A stretch of DNA of 8,454 nucleotides from Desulfobacterales bacterium (GTDB lineage Bacteria > Desulfobacterota > Desulfobacteria > Desulfobacterales > Desulfosalsimonadaceae), in NCBI GenBank assembly GCA_018334855.1, contig JAGXLE010000044.1, positions 1-8,454 on the forward strand. The letters run 5' to 3'. Both the position numbers and the translations under genes were made by a program. This document shows positions 6,835-8,454 of the stretch, one piece after another (position 1 is the stretch's first letter; each line of letters begins with the position of its first letter). A model generated the notes under the pieces. It saw only the letters and a program-made list of their open reading frames with translations, had not been told where the DNA came from and did not search any database.

Positions 6835-7281
6835 CTATTGCTCGGGGACCACTTCCACGGTGATTTCAGGCTCTATATCTTTGTAAACCCTTATCGGAAC
6901 CTGGTATGTGCCCAGGTTTTTGATGGCATTGGGAAGCAGAATCGATCTTTTCTGAACTTCAATGCCTTTCTGTGCAAGTGCCTCTGCAATATCGCGGACC
7001 GATACCGAGCCGTAGAGCCGGTCTTCGTCTGCCACCTTGGCCGGGATTTCAACGGTTATTCCCTCGAGCCTGGAAGCCATTTCTTCGGCATTTTCCCTTT
7101 CCCTGGCCAGCTGGAGATCAATCTTTGCCCTTTCCTGCTCCATTTTTTTCCGGTTCTCTTCGGTGGCCGGCACGGCTTTTTGCTGGGGAATGAGGTAATT
7201 TCTGGCATAACCCTTTTTTACATCCACCTCAGAGCCGATAATGCCCAGAGATCCAATGGTTTCTTTTAATATGACCTTCAT
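6835..7281 (-). CDS. rplI: 50S ribosomal protein L9
   Basis: L9 binds 23S rRNA near the L1 stalk and has two globular domains joined by a long helix. From ATG 7281 the protein is 148 aa, the usual length, and begins MKVILKE like other L9 proteins. The N-terminal signature is clear: GSLGIIGSEVDVKKGYARNY (10-29) followed by LIPQQKAVPAT. The charged connecting helix (about 40-70) and the C-terminal domain (VADEDRLYGSVSVRDIAEAL) follow. A TTG in frame at 7287 is rejected as the start because GGAGG is placed six bases before the ATG. It lies 39 nt after the DUF2232 gene and ahead of dnaB, in a ribosomal-protein operon. Confidence 0.97.
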   Translation of the reverse strand: MKVILKETIGSLGIIGSEVDVKKGYARNYLIPQQKAVPATEENRKKMEQERAKIDLQLARERENAEEMASRLEGITVEIPAKVADEDRLYGSVSVRDIAEALAQKGIEVQKRSILLPNAIKNLGTYQVPIRVYKDIEPEITVEVVPEQ

Positions 7282-7287
7282 CTTCAA

Positions 7288-7292
7288 CCTCC
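7288..7292 (-). promoter_or_regulatory. Shine-Dalgarno of rplI
   Basis: GGAGG on the minus strand, followed by TTGAAG and then the ATG at 7281. The spacing of six bases supports the ATG over the upstream TTG. It is the strongest ribosome binding site in the window; most neighbouring minus-strand genes have weak ones. Confidence 0.85.
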
Positions 7293-7320
7293 GATGATTT
7301 GGATAATTTCCTGTTATCGA

Positions 7321-8274
7321 TTAAGAAGGGCCGGTATCGCCGCTGTTTTCAATTCTTAACTTCCTGAAATCGGCCCATGTATCAAAAAACCCGATACTGA
7401 TAACCACCAGCGCAAAAATCTGCTGCATGGCTATTATTGCATAGATCAATACCCGCAGAAACATCGGTGTCCGCTTGCGCTCGAAATAAAAGGAGACCAC
7501 CGCCAGCCCCTGAAAAAGATAGATCAGCATCAGCAGTATCAGGCCGTTTATGCCGATAAATGCAAGCGGCTCGCCGGCCGCCCATGCCAGCAGCACGCAG
7601 CCGATTACCGCCCAGACCAGTTTGTCCGGGGGCTGCCAGCGGTTGAGCCCGACAAAAAACGGCTTTTTCAGGCGCCCGACACTAAGGGCTATCCTTGCCA
7701 GCAGCAGGTTCGCCCATGCCGAAAAAATAAGTCCCGCGACCGCCAGTGCCGGTATGATCCTCATAAGTACATAATGGACACGATCCAGCGAGCTGGTAAG
7801 CAGCTGAATGCTTTTTTCCGGCATGTCCATGTTTTTGTATGCCGCGGCCGTCATTTCCAGGTTTTTCCGGACATAATCCGAAGCCATCTCCCAGGGACCT
7901 GATCCGGATAGGCTGCCGATAAAAAACAATGCCGCCAAGCCTCCCACCAGCACCATTGCGCTGGGATAAGCTATTGTCTTTTCAACGGAAAGATCTTTTT
8001 CCAGAAAATCGCCAAGGGCAAATCCCAGCCCCAGCATACACAGCATCATCCAGATATCGACTGTATTGCCGGCGCCCAGGATCCATATTATTGCCAGGGC
8101 GAGGGCGGCCATTACTCCGCTTGCCCTGCGTCCAAGCTTGACTCTGTAAAAAATCACCGGCAGCGGCAGCAGCAGAAAACATATAAAACCGAAAACCGGA
8201 AAATAAAGGGAAATCGCACCGCAGAAAGCCAGAATGCTAATACCGGTGAGAACATCCCTTTTGTTTTCCGCCAT
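7321..8274 (-). CDS. DUF2232 (YybS-like) multi-spanning membrane protein
   Basis: A strongly hydrophobic protein of 317 aa from the ATG at 8274, with about eight predicted membrane segments: two near 9-45, then about 51-68, 73-90, 103-123, 168-195, 218-262 (probably two) and 273-297. A longer loop (about 124-167) lies mid-protein. The C-terminal GFFDTWADFRKLR just after the last membrane segment, and the position between rpsR and rplI, match the DUF2232/YybS family, which occurs in this locus in several bacterial lineages. Its function is unknown; related folds include S-component-like transport proteins, but no substrate can be proposed. An alternative GTG start at 8289 has a G-rich AGGGGGG about 9 nt upstream; I prefer the ATG, which has GGA six bases before it. 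The start is uncertain by five residues. Confidence 0.8.
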   Translation of the reverse strand: MAENKRDVLTGISILAFCGAISLYFPVFGFICFLLLPLPVIFYRVKLGRRASGVMAALALAIIWILGAGNTVDIWMMLCMLGLGFALGDFLEKDLSVEKTIAYPSAMVLVGGLAALFFIGSLSGSGPWEMASDYVRKNLEMTAAAYKNMDMPEKSIQLLTSSLDRVHYVLMRIIPALAVAGLIFSAWANLLLARIALSVGRLKKPFFVGLNRWQPPDKLVWAVIGCVLLAWAAGEPLAFIGINGLILLMLIYLFQGLAVVSFYFERKRTPMFLRVLIYAIIAMQQIFALVVISIGFFDTWADFRKLRIENSGDTGPS

Positions 8275-8345
8275 GATCTGTCCGGGCACAGGTTTATGCC
8301 CCCCTGAGCCGAAAACGGGTATGGCTGCCTGGTGCGGAACTCCGG

Positions 8346-8454
8346 TTAAAGATCACTCGTTCCCACGTAAGGCAGCAGTGCTATTTTGCGGGCCCTTTTA
8401 ATGGCCACGGCAAGTCTGCGCTGATGTCTTGCACATGTCCCGGAGATGCGCCTC
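8346..8454 (-). CDS. rpsR: 30S ribosomal protein S18, C-terminal part
   Basis: The last 35 codons and stop of S18 are visible; the gene continues past the right edge. The encoded [20 protein letters not shown] followed by [10 protein letters not shown] is the conserved S18 C-terminus, which contacts 16S rRNA and pairs with S6 in the 30S platform. It ends GTSDL. This identifies the block as an rpsF-rpsR-rplI type operon; rpsF would be expected just outside the window. The next gene starts about 70 nt downstream. Confidence 0.95.
   Translation of the reverse strand, partial: RRISGTCARHQRRLAVAIKRARKIALLPYVGTSDL

Noticed and set aside
6607..7269. 220-codon plus-strand frame covering the dnaB start, the gap and rplI
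   Set aside because: It runs opposite conserved DnaB and L9 coding sequence and has no family features.
7282..7287. TTG at 7287 as the rplI start
   Set aside because: L9 proteins begin MKVIL-like, and GGAGG is correctly spaced for the ATG at 7281.

Overview
The window is a stretch of core bacterial chromosome with two convergent gene blocks. It carries no mobile element, CRISPR array, tRNA or rRNA that I can recognise, and no gene-free stretch longer than about 140 bases. The gene order rpsR - DUF2232 membrane protein - rplI - dnaB, the long form of HflX, a GlcD-type oxidase and the residue style of the proteins suggest an anaerobic Desulfobacterota (delta-proteobacterial, perhaps Desulfobacterales) chromosome. 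That placement is inference from family knowledge, not from a database search.

Left block, + strand, 1-2563. A dnaA gene enters from beyond the left edge with its domain I missing. Its domain II linker contains a 12-bp tandem repeat coding for Gly/Asn/Ser, followed by a complete AAA+ domain and a DNA-binding domain. Several signature residues differ from textbook DnaA. A GlcD-type FAD-linked 2-hydroxy-acid dehydrogenase follows almost directly. Its recognisable protein sequence continues upstream of the first conventional start codon, back to the dnaA stop.

Right block, - strand, read from 8454 down to 2572: rpsR (partial), a DUF2232 membrane protein, rplI, a 136-nt gap with a good sigma70-type promoter, dnaB, hflX, an inositol-monophosphatase family gene and a 64-codon four-cysteine protein. 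Apart from the 136-nt gap, spacings are 8-60 nt, so this looks like a ribosomal-protein operon with an internal promoter at dnaB. It combines translation (S18, L9, the ribosome-associated GTPase HflX), replication (DnaB helicase) and small-molecule phosphatase functions. The two blocks meet tail to tail with only 8 nt between stop codons and no visible terminator.

I found no obviously new multi-gene system. The points most worth a second look are the divergent DnaA with its repeat linker, the missing start codon of the oxidase gene, the HflX N-terminal domain with an HxH...D motif, the small Cys-rich protein, and the dnaB promoter that predicts an almost leaderless mRNA.
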